Source: OFTM382 sp964352615
GTDB lineage: Bacteria; Planctomycetota; Phycisphaerae; Phycisphaerales; UBA1924
DNA length: 12,907 nt
Direction of reading: 5' to 3'
Assembly: GCA_964352615.1 (NCBI GenBank)
Contig: CAYGSG010000082.1
Location: 1-12,907, forward strand
The notes beneath the pieces were generated by a model. That model had not been told where the DNA came from and did no database searches. It was given only the letters and a program-made list of their open reading frames with translations. A program made the translations under genes and the position numbers. Shown here piece by piece: positions 12,590 to 12,907 of the stretch (the stretch's first letter is position 1; each line of letters starts with the position of its first letter).

Positions 12590-12907
12590 TCACCCCTTCC
12601 GCGCGACCACATCCACGCTCGTGATGTACGCCGACGGATCCCCGCCCTCCAGCAGCCCCGCGAGCTTGACGTACAGCGGGTCGCCCGCCGCCATCATCGT
12701 CCGCACGTAGTCCTTCTTCGGCGTCATCTCGATATCGCCAAACCCCACGGCCTCAAGCTGCGCGCGCATCGTCTCCACCGTCACCGCGCCCGCCACGCAC
12801 CCGACCCAGTCCTCCACGGTCTGCTTCGCCGACTCGGGCAGCTCCTTGAGCAGGGCCAGGTCCGACACCGCCACCCGCCCGCCCAGCGCGAGCCGGAGCT
12901 GTGGGCG
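12590..12907 (-). CDS. arsM: Arsenite methyltransferase-like SAM-dependent methyltransferase (3' part)
   Basis: C-terminal 105 residues of a class I SAM methyltransferase; the 5' part lies beyond the right edge. The readable end starts LRLALGGRVAVSDLALLKEL, matching the strand after the SAM-binding fold in ArsM proteins (usually LKPGGR...SD). PESAKQTVEDWVGCVAGAVT follows, whose 'GCVAGA' Cys corresponds to the conserved arsenic-binding cysteine of the family, then the AVGFGDIEMTPKKDYV strand and the end segment SAYITSVDVVARKG. Known ArsM enzymes convert As(III) to methylated arsenicals in the cytoplasm. The other cysteines cannot be checked here, so a related methyltransferase remains possible. 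A second copy of its last ~80 bp lies at 11881-11961. No ars operon genes are visible in the window. Confidence 0.75.
   Translation of the reverse strand, partial: RPQLRLALGGRVAVSDLALLKELPESAKQTVEDWVGCVAGAVTVETMRAQLEAVGFGDIEMTPKKDYVRTMMAAGDPLYVKLAGLLEGGDPSAYITSVDVVARKG

Overview
The window most resembles the chromosome of a Planctomycetota bacterium, probably of the class Phycisphaerae. The evidence is: high GC; a secreted protein ending in the 'PAP' variant of a PEP-CTERM sorting tail (VPAPGSAALLALGG...KRRR); three unrelated membrane proteins that each carry a small Cys4 zinc ribbon of the CGYD...CPECG type common in that group; and palindromic GGTGGCAC-type intergenic repeats. This assignment is recognition from memory and was not searched.

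Layout, left to right. Minus strand 8-760: a LuxR-type regulator. Then about 320-380 bp without a convincing gene. Plus 1085-1936: a LOG/lysine-decarboxylase-fold protein. Minus 2065-2736 and 2751-3026: a zinc-ribbon membrane protein preceded by a small PnuC-like membrane protein. Plus 3148-3672 and 3691-4503: apt and a secreted alpha/beta hydrolase, 18 nt apart, divergent from the PnuC-like gene. Minus 4603-5232: a bacterial-PH-domain membrane protein. Minus 5451-6122: the PEP-CTERM protein, with a strong terminator. Minus 6314-8140: a 608-residue zinc-ribbon membrane protein. Minus 8232-10298: thrS. Plus 10429-10896 and 10956-11714: a small zinc-ribbon multi-pass protein and a lipoprotein. 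Minus 12007-12435: an unrecognised small protein. Minus 12590 to the right edge: the 3' part of an arsenite-methyltransferase-like gene.

Most genes are housekeeping (thrS, apt, LOG) or lineage-type membrane/envelope proteins. They do not form one pathway, and I see no defence system, CRISPR array, integrase, transposase, tRNA or rRNA.

The most interesting signals lie between genes. (1) All three convergent gene junctions (1937-2064, 4504-4602, 11715-12006) hold short palindromic elements, several sharing a GGTGGCAC edge or a GCA/TGC loop with compensating stem changes, while other gaps lack clear copies. (2) The last ~80 bp of the arsenite-methyltransferase-like gene are present a second time, as an orphan fragment at 11881-11961, so the two copies bracket the small lower-GC gene 12007-12435. 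(3) ThrRS carries a ~24-residue insertion with a CxC just before its zinc-binding cysteine.
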